64,000 nucleotides of DNA from Streptomyces smyrnaeus (lineage in GTDB: Bacteria > Actinomycetota > Actinomycetes > Streptomycetales > Streptomycetaceae), in NCBI RefSeq assembly GCF_017676345.1, contig NZ_JAFFZM010000020.1, positions 79,401 through 143,400 of the forward strand. The letters are read 5' to 3'. Position numbers and translations under genes: made by a program. Every line of letters begins with the position of its first letter. The first letter of the stretch is position 1. The notes beneath the pieces were generated by a model. It saw only the letters and a list, made by a program, of their open reading frames with translations. It did not search any database and was not told the DNA's origin. Positions 50,466 to 61,584 of the stretch are shown piece by piece.

Positions 50466-51167
50466 TCAGCCGCCCAGCGCCCCGCCCGCTCCGGGCGGCG
50501 GCTCCTGGATGAACGGATCCGGCTCCAGATGAATCACGCCGTAGTCGTATCCGTGCCGCCGGTAGACGACACTGGGCTGCTTGGTCTCGGAGTCGACGAA
50601 CAGATAGAAGTCGTGACCCACCAACTCCATCTCGTAGAGCGCCTGGTCCAGCGTCATGGGTGCCGCCGCGTGCGTCTTCTCCCGTACGACGAGTGGTCCT
50701 TCGCCGCGCACCTCCAGCGGTCCCATCCTGGTGACCTTCGGCTGGCCGTCGGTCTCCGGTGGAGCGGCCACCGATCCGGCAGCCGCGTCGAGTTCTCCGT
50801 TGAGTTCCGACGCGAGGTGTGCGGTTGCCGCCGCGACGCTCATCGGTGCGCGGCTCCCGCCGCGGTGGACGCGACGCTTGTCGGCCTGCTTGCGCAGCCG
50901 GGCCTCCAGCTTGCCGGCGGCCAGGTCGAGCGCCGCGTACGGGTCGGAGGCTGCTGCCTCCGCACGAATGACCGGTCCACGCGTACGCAGGGTGATCTCC
51001 ACCCTGTCGGAACGGTCGGCCTGCCGGGGGTTGTGCTCCTTGGCCACCTCGACCTCAAGGTTGATCACCTTGCCGTCGAGTTTCTGAACCTTCTCCAGCT
51101 TTTCGGCCACGTGCTTGCGGAACCGGTCGGGCACCTCTGTCTTTCGGCCCTTGACGACGATGTCCAC
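50466..51167 (-). CDS. hpf: Ribosome hibernation promoting factor, long form
   Basis: Binds 30S subunits and pairs ribosomes into inactive 100S dimers in stationary phase. The GTG at 51167 has GGAG six bases upstream and gives 233 residues, typical for long HPF. Residues 1-100 form the ribosome-binding beta-alpha-beta domain (MDIVVKGRKTEVPDRFRKHV, RVEITLRTRGPVIRAEAAASDPYAALD, LEARLRKQADKRRVHRG). The C-terminal dimerisation domain is REKTHAAAPMTLDQALYEME and DFYLFVDSETKQPSVVYRRHGYDYGVIHL. An in-frame ATG at 51197 is an alternative start. A candidate stress promoter lies about 240 bp upstream. Confidence 0.93.
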   Translation of the reverse strand: MDIVVKGRKTEVPDRFRKHVAEKLEKVQKLDGKVINLEVEVAKEHNPRQADRSDRVEITLRTRGPVIRAEAAASDPYAALDLAAGKLEARLRKQADKRRVHRGGSRAPMSVAAATAHLASELNGELDAAAGSVAAPPETDGQPKVTRMGPLEVRGEGPLVVREKTHAAAPMTLDQALYEMELVGHDFYLFVDSETKQPSVVYRRHGYDYGVIHLEPDPFIQEPPPGAGGALGG

Positions 51168-51470
51168 GCAGAACTCCGTTCCCGGACAGTCCCACATTTC
51201 CGTGCGACCGTCCTTGGTGCACTGACGCCGGAGGCTCGGCCCTCCCGCCGTTGGCTCTCCGGCTCGAGGTCGGCTTGCGAGTTTCACCTCCTTCTCCCCC
51301 AGAGGGGAGATCGCCACCCAATCCGAACGTACCTCCAGTGGGGGAGGCGCGGCACCCCCTACCGACACGTACCTCCGATCAGGGGAGTCAATCCTCGTAC
51401 CACCTGCAACGATGTCGGCAGTCCGATAGTTCCACCGCGGTCACCCGAGGCAACTTTGCGTGCTGCCCGA
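51168..51470 (-). promoter_or_regulatory. 303-bp hpf upstream region with a sigma-R-like promoter
   Basis: Read on the minus strand, GGAAC (51433-51429) is followed after exactly 18 bases by GTT (51410-51408), matching the streptomycete sigma-R (thiol-oxidative stress) consensus GGAAY-N18-GTT. Closer to the gene is a TTGACT hexamer (51391-51386). A 6-bp hairpin CTCCCC/GGGGAG lies at 51294-51309 within the leader. A second, housekeeping promoter is possible. No ORF with coding bias fills the region. Confidence 0.5.
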
Positions 51471-52241
51471 TCACTCGTCCGAGCGGACCGCGAGCACCGC
51501 CGCCGACGTCACTCCTCCCAACGCCCGCGCCGCCTCCGCCAGCGACGCACCTGTTGTCATCACATCGTCCACCAGCACGACCCGGCCCGCACCCAGCAGC
51601 CGCACGCCGCCTGGCACCATCTCCAGAGCTCCGGCAAGATTCGCCGTCCGCTGCGCCGCCGTCAGCCCCGACTGGTCGACGACCCTGCGTCGTTGGCGCA
51701 GCACGGGCAGCACCCGTACAGCCATGCCCCGCCTCCGGAGCACCCGTGCGGCCTCCCGCGCCATCCGCCGTACCGGGTCGTGCCCCCGCCCCGCGACCGC
51801 CCGGCGCGTGGAGGGCACCGGCACGAGCGTGACCGGCACCCGGCGCCGTGGGGACGGGCCGCCGTCCCAGGAGGGCGGCCCGCGCCGAGCGGGGGCGGTG
51901 GGCACGGAGGCGGGCGCGGGGGTCTCCGGCACGTGCGAGGCCAGCAGAACGGCGCGGGCCAGCACCGCTCCCAGTGGCGCGGCCAGCCCGAGGGCACCGC
52001 GCTCCTTGTGAGCGAGCAGCGCGGCTCGGGCCTCGCCGGTGTATGTGAGCGCTCCAAACACCCGAGGCAGTCCGGACGGTACGCGCGAGGGCCACACCCG
52101 CCGCGGCACCGCGCCATTCAGCACGCTGCTGCACTCGTCGCACAAGCGGTCCCGCTCGCGCGGACGACCGCAACCGGCACACCCCATGGGCAGCACCAGA
52201 CCTGCGATTTCCCGCCGAAGTCCCTGCCAGGACCTCGACAT
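51471..52241 (-). CDS. ComF-family phosphoribosyltransferase-like protein
   Basis: 256 residues from the ATG at 52241, with GTGGGG just upstream; a longer start at 52322 is less likely. A zinc-ribbon-like cysteine set opens the protein (GCAGCGRPRERDRLCDECSS), then FGALTYTGEARAALLAHKERG, VTLVPVPSTRRAVAGRGHDPV and the PRPP-binding loop RVVLVDDVMTTGASLAEAARAL. ComF proteins aid DNA uptake in competent bacteria; in streptomycetes the role is unknown. It lies between hpf and lpqB in the conserved order, with no direct coupling to either. An ~45-residue Pro/Arg-rich loop interrupts the fold centrally. Confidence 0.88.
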   Translation of the reverse strand: MSRSWQGLRREIAGLVLPMGCAGCGRPRERDRLCDECSSVLNGAVPRRVWPSRVPSGLPRVFGALTYTGEARAALLAHKERGALGLAAPLGAVLARAVLLASHVPETPAPASVPTAPARRGPPSWDGGPSPRRRVPVTLVPVPSTRRAVAGRGHDPVRRMAREAARVLRRRGMAVRVLPVLRQRRRVVDQSGLTAAQRTANLAGALEMVPGGVRLLGAGRVVLVDDVMTTGASLAEAARALGGVTSAAVLAVRSDE

Positions 52242-52392
52242 GACCCCACTGTGGCATCCGCGGCACGGCGCCACCACCCCTGTGGACAACTTCCTCAGCC
52301 ACGCCTCACCCGGGGCGAACACCCGTGCGCAGGCAGGGAGTCCGCGCTGCTCAGCGACTCAGCGTCACAACGCCGCCGCGGCGCGACGGCTC

Positions 52393-52446
52393 GACCGGGC
52401 GACGGCGCGCGACCGGGCGACGGCATCCGACCGGGCAACCGGACGG
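52393..52446 (-). repeat. 18-bp tandem repeat, three copies, downstream of lpqB
   Basis: GACCGGGCGACGGC plus four variable bases at 52393-52410 and 52411-52428, and a diverged third copy (GACCGGGCAACCGGACGG) at 52429-52446. The array ends six bases short of the lpqB stop codon (52453-52455), in the 211-bp gap to comF. Confidence 0.8.
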
Positions 52447-52452
52447 CCGGGC

Positions 52453-54314
52453 TCAGCCGGGGTAGGCGGGGGCCGAGCCGGTCTCCGTCAGCATCCTCCA
52501 GTTCGCGTCGGGAGGCAGCCGCACGATCCCGTCCTCGGAGTCGGCCAGCAGCGGCTTGCTCTCGTCCTCGGACGCGGCGACTCCCGTCACATCGGTGATG
52601 CCGGGGAGCGTCGGCTGGTCCGAGACCGAGCCGTCGGTCTCCATGTACTGCAGTTGCTGGACACTCCCGGACTCGCGCCCCACCACCACGAGCCGGCTGC
52701 CGCCCGCCCAGGAGGCCGCCGATACGTCCACCAACTGAGGGGCGACCGGGCGCAGCTGCTCCACCGTCACCTGGGGTTCCTTCGTCGTGCCCCGGCGCAC
52801 CACGCGCCCCAGCTGGAGGGAGGTGTGGCCGTCGCGCTCCCGGACCAGCAGCGCGATCCGCACCCCGTCGGAGGAGATCCGCAGCGACTCGATGCGCTCG
52901 CCCTTGTCCAGGTCCGGCACCCGTACCTCGTCGGGCCGTTCCTTGCCGCCGCGCAGCCGCAGCAGCCGGGGGTTGTCCGGGTCGCGGTCGGCCACCCACA
53001 GGTCGCCCAGCCCGTCCCAGCTGGGCGCCGTCAGCCGGTCGTTCTCCCGCTTGGCCTTGCTGGTGAGCACCGGATCGCCGAGCGCGGTGGCCGCGCTGCT
53101 CCCCTCCAGGGAGGCGACATAGAGTCCGCGCCGTCCGCGTGAGACGGCCGCACCCTCGCTCTCGATCCGGTTCACGGCGACGGAGCCCATCTCCACCTGG
53201 CCGCGGCCCAGCGGCCCTTCGACCGGCCGCGGGGGCTCGCCCTTGCCCCGGAAGGCGGCGACGCGGTGGTTCTCGTCGATGAAGTAGGCGTTCTTCGCGC
53301 TGCCGTTGAGCCGGCCCGGCTGGTAGGCGGCGACCTGTTCACGCGTCTGTGCGCACATCGCGCGGTCCTTGGGGCCCACCAGTTCGACCTTGCTGACCTT
53401 CGCCGAGGCCTGGTCCTGCACCGAGTACAGCACCTGCGCCGCCATCCGCACGCACCGCTTGCCCTCGGCCGTGGCCCCCCGGGAGTTCAGCCGCACCCGC
53501 AGCACGCCCGAGTCGTCCACCGAAAGGTGCTCCTTGGGCGCCAGACGGGTGCCTCGGGGGAACGAGGAGGTGACCACCGGGTCGATCCACCCGGACGGAC
53601 CCTGCAGCAGCGCGGAGACCGTTTTGGTGACCGGGTCGATACGCCGACGTAGATAGACGGGATCGGCGACGAGCACATTCTGACCGTCCGTGATCGATTC
53701 CGCGTCCGGCCCGAGCCGTGCGTAGTAGTAGGTGTTGATGGGGCGGTAGATGCGCTGGAAGTCGGACTCGCCGAGCACGAGGCCGTCCGGCATCTCGTCG
53801 ATGCGCCACTCCCCGTCCACCTTGGTCAGGTGGAAGACCTCGCTGTAGTCGCCCTTGGAGGGTGAGTAGGCGTGCTTGCTGTCCACCTCGGCCATCCGGG
53901 AACCGGAGACCTCCACGGAGTAGCCGTCCTCGACAGCCGTGCTGCGCCGCGGCGCCTTCCTGACGCTCGGCCCGTCCGAGAGAACCGTCGTCGACGCGAA
54001 CGGGTCCCACCTACGGGCCAGGGAGCGCGTCAGATATTCGCGCGCCGTGGGGAAGGTGGCCTCGTCACTGGTCGTCGCCTCCAGGAACCCGCGCACGATC
54101 TGGGTGGGCGCCTCGCCCTTCTGCGGACTGACGCTGTAGACCCGCACCTGCGAATCGCCGTCGGTACGGTGCGAGGAAGTGACGTGCTTGACCTTGCCGC
54201 CGTCCGGCATCGACGCGCACCCGGCCAGCAGCATCCCGCACGCGGCGAGCACGACCAGCGCACGCTGCCGTCGCAGCGCGCCTCCGTTGCGCCTCATACG
54301 CCCCTCGGCGGCCC

Positions 54315-54318
<4 letters not shown>
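52453..54318 (-). CDS. lpqB: Lipoprotein LpqB, partner of MtrAB
   Basis: 621-residue lipoprotein. The signal peptide ends in the lipobox MLLAGC, with Cys34 as the lipidated residue. The N-terminal GerMN-like domain includes GEAPTQIVRGFLEATTSDEATFPTAREYLT and VDGEWRIDEMPDGLVL; a beta-propeller-like C-terminal region (LTAPSWDGLGDLWVADRDPDNPRLL, ISSDGVRIALLVRERDG) follows. In mycobacteria and streptomycetes LpqB binds the MtrB sensor and tunes signalling on cell-cycle and cell-wall control. The ATG at 54318 overlaps the mtrB stop (ATGA), and GGAGGGGAG lies upstream. Last gene of the mtnA-mtrA-mtrB-lpqB operon. Confidence 0.95.
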
Positions 54319-56237
<1,919 letters not shown>

Positions 56238-56238
56238 C

Positions 56239-56916
56239 TCAGCCGGGCCCGGCCTTGTAACCCACGCCGCGCACGGTCACCACGATCTCCGGCCGCTCCG
56301 GGTCCTTCTCGACCTTCGAGCGCAACCGCTGCACATGCACATTGACCAGCCGGGTGTCCGCAGCGTGCCGGTACCCCCACACCTGCTCCAGCAGCACCTC
56401 TCGGGTGAACACCTGCCACGGCTTACGCGCCAGCGCCACCAGCAGATCGAACTCGAGCGGGGTCAGCGCTATGGACTGCCCGCCCCGCTTCACCGAGTGC
56501 CCGGCCACATCGATCACCAGATCACCGATGGCCAGCTGCTCCGGCGCCGGCTCCTCGGAACGGCGCAGCCGTGCCCTGATCCTCGCCACCAGCTCCTTCG
56601 GTTTGAACGGCTTGACGACGTAGTCGTCAGCCCCGGACTCCAGCCCGACCACCACATCGACCGTGTCGGTCTTGGCGGTGAGCATGACCACCGGCACCCC
56701 GGACTCTGCACGGATGAGGCGGCACACTTCGATGCCGTCCCTCCCGGGCAGCATCAAATCGAGCAGCACCAGATCAGGCTTGGTCTCCCGAAAGGCGGCA
56801 AGCGCCTTGTCGCCGTCCGCGACGAACGACGGTTCGAAGCCTTCTCCGCGCAGCACAATGCCGAGCATCTCTGCCAGTGCGGTGTCGTCATCGACGACAA
56901 GGACGCGTCCCTTCAT
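56239..56916 (-). CDS. mtrA: Response regulator MtrA
   Basis: OmpR-family regulator, 225 residues. Receiver: VLVVDDD (Asp9-11), phospho-site Asp53 in LVLLDLMLPGRDG, and the conserved lysine in DDYVVKPFKP. Winged-helix output domain: LTPLEFDLLVALARKPWQVFTREVLLEQVWGY, RLVNVHVQRLRSKVEKDPERP, VRGVGYKAG. MtrA controls development, osmotic response and cell-wall genes in actinobacteria. Its ATG at 56916 overlaps the mtnA stop by 4 bp, so in this organism mtrA is translationally coupled to a methionine-salvage gene. Confidence 0.97.
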   Translation of the reverse strand: MKGRVLVVDDDTALAEMLGIVLRGEGFEPSFVADGDKALAAFRETKPDLVLLDLMLPGRDGIEVCRLIRAESGVPVVMLTAKTDTVDVVVGLESGADDYVVKPFKPKELVARIRARLRRSEEPAPEQLAIGDLVIDVAGHSVKRGGQSIALTPLEFDLLVALARKPWQVFTREVLLEQVWGYRHAADTRLVNVHVQRLRSKVEKDPERPEIVVTVRGVGYKAGPG

Positions 56917-58052
56917 GACTTCATCATCCCATTAGCCGAACGCGACACCCTCTTACGTGATGTGGAACACAGCTCCGCAATCCCGGCGGCCGTCACGGGA
57001 GAGGCCACCCCTTCATCCGTCACCACGGCAGTGACCAGCGCGGACGGTGTCACATCGAACGCAGGATTGTAGGCGTGCGCCCCCACCGGGGCCAGCGCCG
57101 GACCTCCGCCCGAGCCCATCCGGGAACCCGGCGATCTCCCCCACAGGCCCTCCGTCACCTCGTGCGCCGCCCGCTGCTCCACCTCGATGTCGCCGCCCGA
57201 CTCCGTGGCCAGGTCGACCGTCGTGACCGGAGCCACCACCACGAACGGCACCCCGTGGTGCCCGGCCAGCACCGCCAGCGAATACGTCCCGACCTTGTTC
57301 GCGACCGAACCGTCCGCCGCGATCCGGTCCGCTCCCACCACCACAGCGTCCACCTCACCGGCCGCGAACAGCGACCCTGCGGCACCGTCCGTCAGCACGC
57401 TGTACGCCATCCCCGCCTCAGCAGCCTCGTAGGCCGTCAGCCGCGCCCCCTGCAACAGCGGTCGCGTCTCCCCCACCCACAGCCGCCGCAGCTCACCGGC
57501 ACGGTGCACCGCCTTCACGACAGCCAGCGCCGTACCGCCCCCACCGGAGACCAGCCTCCCGGTGTTGCAGTGCGTCAGCACCCGCATCCCGCCCCCGGGC
57601 ACCAAATCCGCCAGCAGCGCACTTCCGTACTCGGCCATCCGCTCGCTCGCCTCGGCGTCCTCCCGGTGCAACGCACGGGCCTCCGCCAGCGCCTGCGCGG
57701 CAGCCCCCGCCTCCCCGGCGCCCGCGCGGAGCGCCTCTCGGTAGACGGCCTCCACCCGCCGCGCCCCGTACGCGAGGTTCACCGCCGTCGGCCGCGCATG
57801 TGCCAACTGCTCCGCGGCGTCCGCCACATCGAACCCCCGCGCCGCCGCCAACGCGACCCCGTACCCCCCGGCGATGCCCAGCACCGGCGCGCCCCGCACC
57901 GCCAACGAGCAGATCGCCTCCACCAGGGCAGGCACATCCGTGCACACCAGCTCGGCCTCCTCCACGGGCAGCCGGGTCTGGTCCAGGAGCACGACTACGG
58001 GCCCCTCGGGCAACTCCTCATAGCGGATCACGGGCACACACTCTTCAGCCAT
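56913..58052 (-). CDS. mtnA: S-methyl-5-thioribose-1-phosphate isomerase
   Basis: Methionine-salvage enzyme that isomerises methylthioribose-1-phosphate to the ribulose form; 379 residues. Family motifs are VRGAPVLGIAGGYGVALAA, the catalytic cysteine in VLTHCNTGRLVSGG, VGETRPLLQGARLTAYEA and the catalytic aspartate in VVVGADRIAADGSVANKVGTYSLAVLA, then the closing YNPAFDVTPSALVTAVVTDEGV. A short insertion (LWGRSPGSRMGSGGGPALAP) interrupts the C-terminal domain. The ATG at 58052 starts the mtrAB operon; its stop overlaps mtrA. Divergent from the membrane-protein gene across 131 bp, where the operon promoter must lie. Confidence 0.94.
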   Translation of the reverse strand: MAEECVPVIRYEELPEGPVVVLLDQTRLPVEEAELVCTDVPALVEAICSLAVRGAPVLGIAGGYGVALAAARGFDVADAAEQLAHARPTAVNLAYGARRVEAVYREALRAGAGEAGAAAQALAEARALHREDAEASERMAEYGSALLADLVPGGGMRVLTHCNTGRLVSGGGGTALAVVKAVHRAGELRRLWVGETRPLLQGARLTAYEAAEAGMAYSVLTDGAAGSLFAAGEVDAVVVGADRIAADGSVANKVGTYSLAVLAGHHGVPFVVVAPVTTVDLATESGGDIEVEQRAAHEVTEGLWGRSPGSRMGSGGGPALAPVGAHAYNPAFDVTPSALVTAVVTDEGVASPVTAAGIAELCSTSRKRVSRSANGMMKS

Positions 58053-58183
58053 CCGCCCAGTCTGCCTGCTCAGCGCGGGCCCTCAGAAGAGCGTCGCCCG
58101 CTCCCGACTGGCCGCGCCCGCACCGCCCCGTGGCACGATGGCAACCCACCAGGCACGGGACTACCCACACGAGGTGACCTCAC

Positions 58184-59551
58184 GTGAACGACTCCCCGGG
58201 CTGGGCTTCGCCCGGATCCGCTTCGCCCGACCCCCGCCCCTCCGGCACCCCCGGAAACAACGACGAGGGCAGCACTGGCGACGACACGGAGCGCACCACA
58301 TCCGAGGCAGCACCCCGACCGGCGGCAGACGACCGCCCCCCGAACTGGGCCGCCGACCAGCCCCCCGCCGCCCCCCAGGGCTGGACCTGGGGCGAACAGG
58401 ACGAAGGCCGAGGCCAGCGCAGGGGCAAGGGCAAGGGCCAGATCCCCAGGCAGCACCCTGGCCGACCCGGCGGCCCGACCGGCGGCTGGGGAGCCGCCCC
58501 GCCCCCCGGTGCCGGCCCCGCCCGCGGCTGGAACAGCCCCGGCTGGACCCCGCCCCCACTGGCCGCCAAGCCCGGCGTCATCCCGCTGCGTCCCCTGGGC
58601 ATCGGCGAGATCCTGGACGGCTCGGTCAGCGCCATGCGCGCCCACTGGCGCATCGCGCTGGGCATCTCCCTCGTCGTCGCCGTCCTCACCGAACTGGTCT
58701 CGGCCCTCACCACGCGCTTCTGGCTCGGTGACACCGGTGAGCTGGAAGCTCTCGTCGACAAGGAGAACCCCAGCCTCGACGAGATCAACAATGCCCTCAC
58801 CGGCGCACTCGGCAGCCTGAGCGTGACCGGCATCGTCGGCATGTTCGGCTCCGTGATCGCCACCGCCATGCTGACCGTGGTCGTCAGCCGCGCGGTTCTG
58901 GGCCGAGACGTCACTCTCGGCGAAGCCTGGCGCGATGCCCGCCCTCAGCTGCTGCGTCTCCTCGGCCTGCTGTTCCTCATCCCCCTCCTGGTGGCCCTCG
59001 TCATCGCCGCCTGCCTGCTCCCCGGATTCCTCGTCGCCGCCACGGGCCCGGTCGCTTTGGCGATCGCCCTGCTCTTCTTCGGCGTCCTCGGTGGAACAGC
59101 CGCTGCCGCCTGGGTCTGGGTCCGCTTCTGTCTGGCACCTCCGGCGCTGATGTTGGAGAAGCAAGGCCTCATCGCCTCCATGCGCCGCTCGGCCAAGCTG
59201 GTACGCGGCAACTGGTGGCGCATCCTGGGTATTCAGCTCCTCGCCCTGCTCCTCGTCCTCGCCATCTCCCTCGTGGTGTCGGTACCGACCACCGTTGTCT
59301 CCGGTCTCGTCAGCGGTGGCGACACCCTCACCGACCCGGCCGCCGCCGTCGGATGGACCTCCCTCATCATCAACGGCATCGGCTCCGTCCTCGCCTCGAC
59401 CATCGCGCTGCCCCTCGGCGCGGGCATCACCGCCCTCCTCTACCTGGACCAGCGCATCCGCCGCGAGGCCCTCGACCTCGAACTGGCCCGCGCGGCCGGC
59501 GTTCCCGGCTTCGAGCGCCAGGACCCCGAACCGCCCGCCCCGGAAAGCTGA
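58184..59551 (+). CDS. Polytopic membrane protein, GPDPase-membrane-domain-like
   Basis: 455 residues from the GTG at 58184, with GAGGTGA six bases upstream. A Pro/Gly/Trp-rich soluble N-terminus of ~125 residues precedes IPLRPLGIGEILDGSVSAMRAHWRIALGISL, the opening signature of the glycerophosphoryl-diester-phosphodiesterase membrane domain family. About six to eight helices follow (MFGSVIATAMLTVVVSRAVL, LLRLLGLLFLIPLLVALVIA, VWVRFCLAPPALMLEKQG). No catalytic domain is attached. It heads a coupled rightward cluster with DUF4129, DUF4350, MoxR and DUF58 proteins, a set conserved in actinobacteria, but its own function is unknown. Confidence 0.85.
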   Translation: MNDSPGWASPGSASPDPRPSGTPGNNDEGSTGDDTERTTSEAAPRPAADDRPPNWAADQPPAAPQGWTWGEQDEGRGQRRGKGKGQIPRQHPGRPGGPTGGWGAAPPPGAGPARGWNSPGWTPPPLAAKPGVIPLRPLGIGEILDGSVSAMRAHWRIALGISLVVAVLTELVSALTTRFWLGDTGELEALVDKENPSLDEINNALTGALGSLSVTGIVGMFGSVIATAMLTVVVSRAVLGRDVTLGEAWRDARPQLLRLLGLLFLIPLLVALVIAACLLPGFLVAATGPVALAIALLFFGVLGGTAAAAWVWVRFCLAPPALMLEKQGLIASMRRSAKLVRGNWWRILGIQLLALLLVLAISLVVSVPTTVVSGLVSGGDTLTDPAAAVGWTSLIINGIGSVLASTIALPLGAGITALLYLDQRIRREALDLELARAAGVPGFERQDPEPPAPES

Positions 59552-59555
59552 CGCC

Positions 59556-60290
59556 ATGCCGGGGGGACACGTCGACGCCCTCTCGCGCCGCGCCGCAGCC
59601 CTTCACCGGGCAGCGACCGGCGACGGGAACGGCAGCCCTGTCACCACCCCCCGGCTACCGGCCCGCGAAGACGCCGAACGGGAGTTGTCCCGCCCCGAAT
59701 ACCACGAACACGACCCCAACTTCTTCCAGCGCGCCCTCGACTGGCTGTGGGACCGCATCGGCGACCTGCTCAGTGCCGCAGCCGGAGCCGCCCCGGGCGG
59801 CTGGATAGGCCTCGCCGTCCTCGCGCTCGTCCTCGTCCTCCTTCTCGTCGCCCTCCGCCTCCGCCTGGGCAAGCTCCGCGCACAACCCGCCACAGGCGCC
59901 GCGCCCCTCTTCGCCGACCGCCTCCGCAGCGCAGCCGACCACCGGACCGCCGCCGAATCCCACGCGGCCGCCGACCACTGGGGCGCAGCCGTCCAGGAAC
60001 GGATGCGGGCCCTCGTCCGCTCCCTGGAGGAACGCGCCCTGCTCGACCCCCGCCCGGGCCGCACCGCCGACGAAGCCGCCGCCGAGGCAGGCACCGCCCT
60101 CCCCGACCACGCCGACCAGCTACGCGTCGCGGCACGCACATTCGACGAGGTCACCTACGCCGGCCACCCGGCCGACCAGGCCGCCTACGCCCTACTCCGC
60201 GATCTGGACCTCGCCCTCCTTCGCGCCACCCCTGTGCTGCCCACCGCACTCCCCTCCCCCGCGCCATCCCCCCGCGGAGGAACCACGTGA
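59556..60290 (+). CDS. DUF4129-domain membrane protein
   Basis: 244 residues; ATG at 59556, four bases after the previous stop. One clear membrane helix (GGWIGLAVLALVLVLLLVAL, residues ~81-100) separates an N-terminal part containing REDAERELSRPEYHEHDPNFF from a cytoplasmic domain. That domain carries the DUF4129 pattern HWGAAVQERMRALVRSLEERALLDPRPGRTADEAA and ADQAAYALLRDLDLALL. DUF4129 proteins commonly sit beside MoxR/DUF58/transglutaminase genes, as here, and may assist assembly or maturation of envelope proteins. Its stop overlaps the next start (GTGA). Confidence 0.88.
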   Translation: MPGGHVDALSRRAAALHRAATGDGNGSPVTTPRLPAREDAERELSRPEYHEHDPNFFQRALDWLWDRIGDLLSAAAGAAPGGWIGLAVLALVLVLLLVALRLRLGKLRAQPATGAAPLFADRLRSAADHRTAAESHAAADHWGAAVQERMRALVRSLEERALLDPRPGRTADEAAAEAGTALPDHADQLRVAARTFDEVTYAGHPADQAAYALLRDLDLALLRATPVLPTALPSPAPSPRGGTT

Positions 60291-61564
60291 CCACGGCTCC
60301 CGCCTCCACTTCACCGTCCTCACCGACCTCCGCCGCGGCCTCGTCCTCGACCTCACCCACAGCGCGTCACCTATGGCGCCGAGCTCGGGGACTCCTCCTG
60401 GCCGCCGCCATCCTCGCCATGGCCGGAGTAGCGCTCGCCGCCCTGCGCTCCGACGAGCACACCGGCTCCCTCGATCCCCGCTCGACCACCCCCTACGGCA
60501 GCAAGGCCCTCTCCCGCCTCCTGGCCGACCGCGGCGTACACACCAAGGTCCTCACCCGTTCCACAGCCCTCCCCCGACAGGTCGCTCCCGACTCCACCCT
60601 CCTGGTTCCGTTCCCCAACTCCCTCACCGAGCAGGAGCGAAAGGGCCTCCGAGAAGCCACCCGGCACTCCGGCCGCACCGTCCTGCTCGCCCCGAACCCC
60701 GAGGCAACAGCCGCTCTCCTCCCCGGCATACGTGCCTTGGCGCGCACGCCCGTCCAGCCGACCCCTCCCGACTGCGACTTCCCCGCAGCCCGCCGCGCAG
60801 GCGACGCCGACCTCGGTGGATACGGCTACACGACCGACACCGACCGCAACGAGAGCTGCTACTTGAGGAACGGCCACGCCACGCTGTTGCGCGTCGACCC
60901 GTCAAACAGCGACGAGAACACCTCCGGTGGCGACACCGTCCTGCTGGGCGCACCCGACCCGCTCCACAACCGGAACCTCGACAAAAACGGCAACGCCTCG
61001 CTCACCCTCCAACTCCTCGGTTCCCACTCACAGCTCCTCTGGTACCTCCCCGCCGACGCCGCTCCCACCGACGACCAGGAGCGCGGCTTCTTCGACCTCC
61101 TGCCACGCGGCTGGTCATGGGCCGTCGCCCAACTCGCCGTCGCGGCCTTGCTCGCCGCGCTGTGGAGAGCCCGACGCCTGGGCCCCCTCGTCACCGAGCA
61201 CCTTCCGGTCGCCGTACCCGCAGCCGAGGCGACCGAGGGCAGGTCCCGCCTCTACCGCAAGGCCAACGACCGCGGCCACGCGGCCGACGCCCTACGCGCT
61301 GCCAGCCGCAGCCAGCTCGCACCCCTGGTCGGTGTGCCCCGGACCCAGGCACACGTCCCGGAGGCGCTGCTCCCGGCCCTGACCGATCGGGCAACAAGTC
61401 AGCCGCCTCCCGGGCCCGATGGCCCGTCACTCGACGAGACCACCCTGCGCCGGCTCCTCTTCGGCCCTCCTCCTCCGAACGACACCGCGCTCCTCCACCT
61501 CGCGGACCGACTCGACCGCCTCGAACAGCACTACATCTCGCCCGGCTCCCTGCCCCACCACTGA
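60287..61564 (+). CDS. DUF4350-domain membrane protein
   Basis: 425 residues. The GTG at 60287 overlaps the preceding stop and has GGAGG upstream. After a Ser/Thr-rich N-tail, one helix (LLLAAAILAMAGVALAAL) leads to DEHTGSLDPRSTTPYGSKALSRLLADRGV, the DUF4350 opening. A periplasm-facing region with DSTLLVPFPNSLTEQERKGL and two cysteines (CDFPAARRAG, ESCYLRNG) that could form a disulphide follows. A second helix (WAVAQLAVAALLAALW) precedes a cytoplasmic tail. It is a GATase-like domain without an obvious catalytic triad. A conserved companion of MoxR and DUF58 genes. Confidence 0.88.
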   Translation: MTTAPASTSPSSPTSAAASSSTSPTARHLWRRARGLLLAAAILAMAGVALAALRSDEHTGSLDPRSTTPYGSKALSRLLADRGVHTKVLTRSTALPRQVAPDSTLLVPFPNSLTEQERKGLREATRHSGRTVLLAPNPEATAALLPGIRALARTPVQPTPPDCDFPAARRAGDADLGGYGYTTDTDRNESCYLRNGHATLLRVDPSNSDENTSGGDTVLLGAPDPLHNRNLDKNGNASLTLQLLGSHSQLLWYLPADAAPTDDQERGFFDLLPRGWSWAVAQLAVAALLAALWRARRLGPLVTEHLPVAVPAAEATEGRSRLYRKANDRGHAADALRAASRSQLAPLVGVPRTQAHVPEALLPALTDRATSQPPPGPDGPSLDETTLRRLLFGPPPPNDTALLHLADRLDRLEQHYISPGSLPHH

Positions 61565-61584
61565 GAGAAAAGGACATCTCTTTC

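Noticed and set aside
51168..51370. N-terminal extension of hpf
   Set aside because: The frame is open upstream, but the GTG at 51167 has a proper ribosome site and matches the conserved HPF start MDIVVKGRKTEVP.
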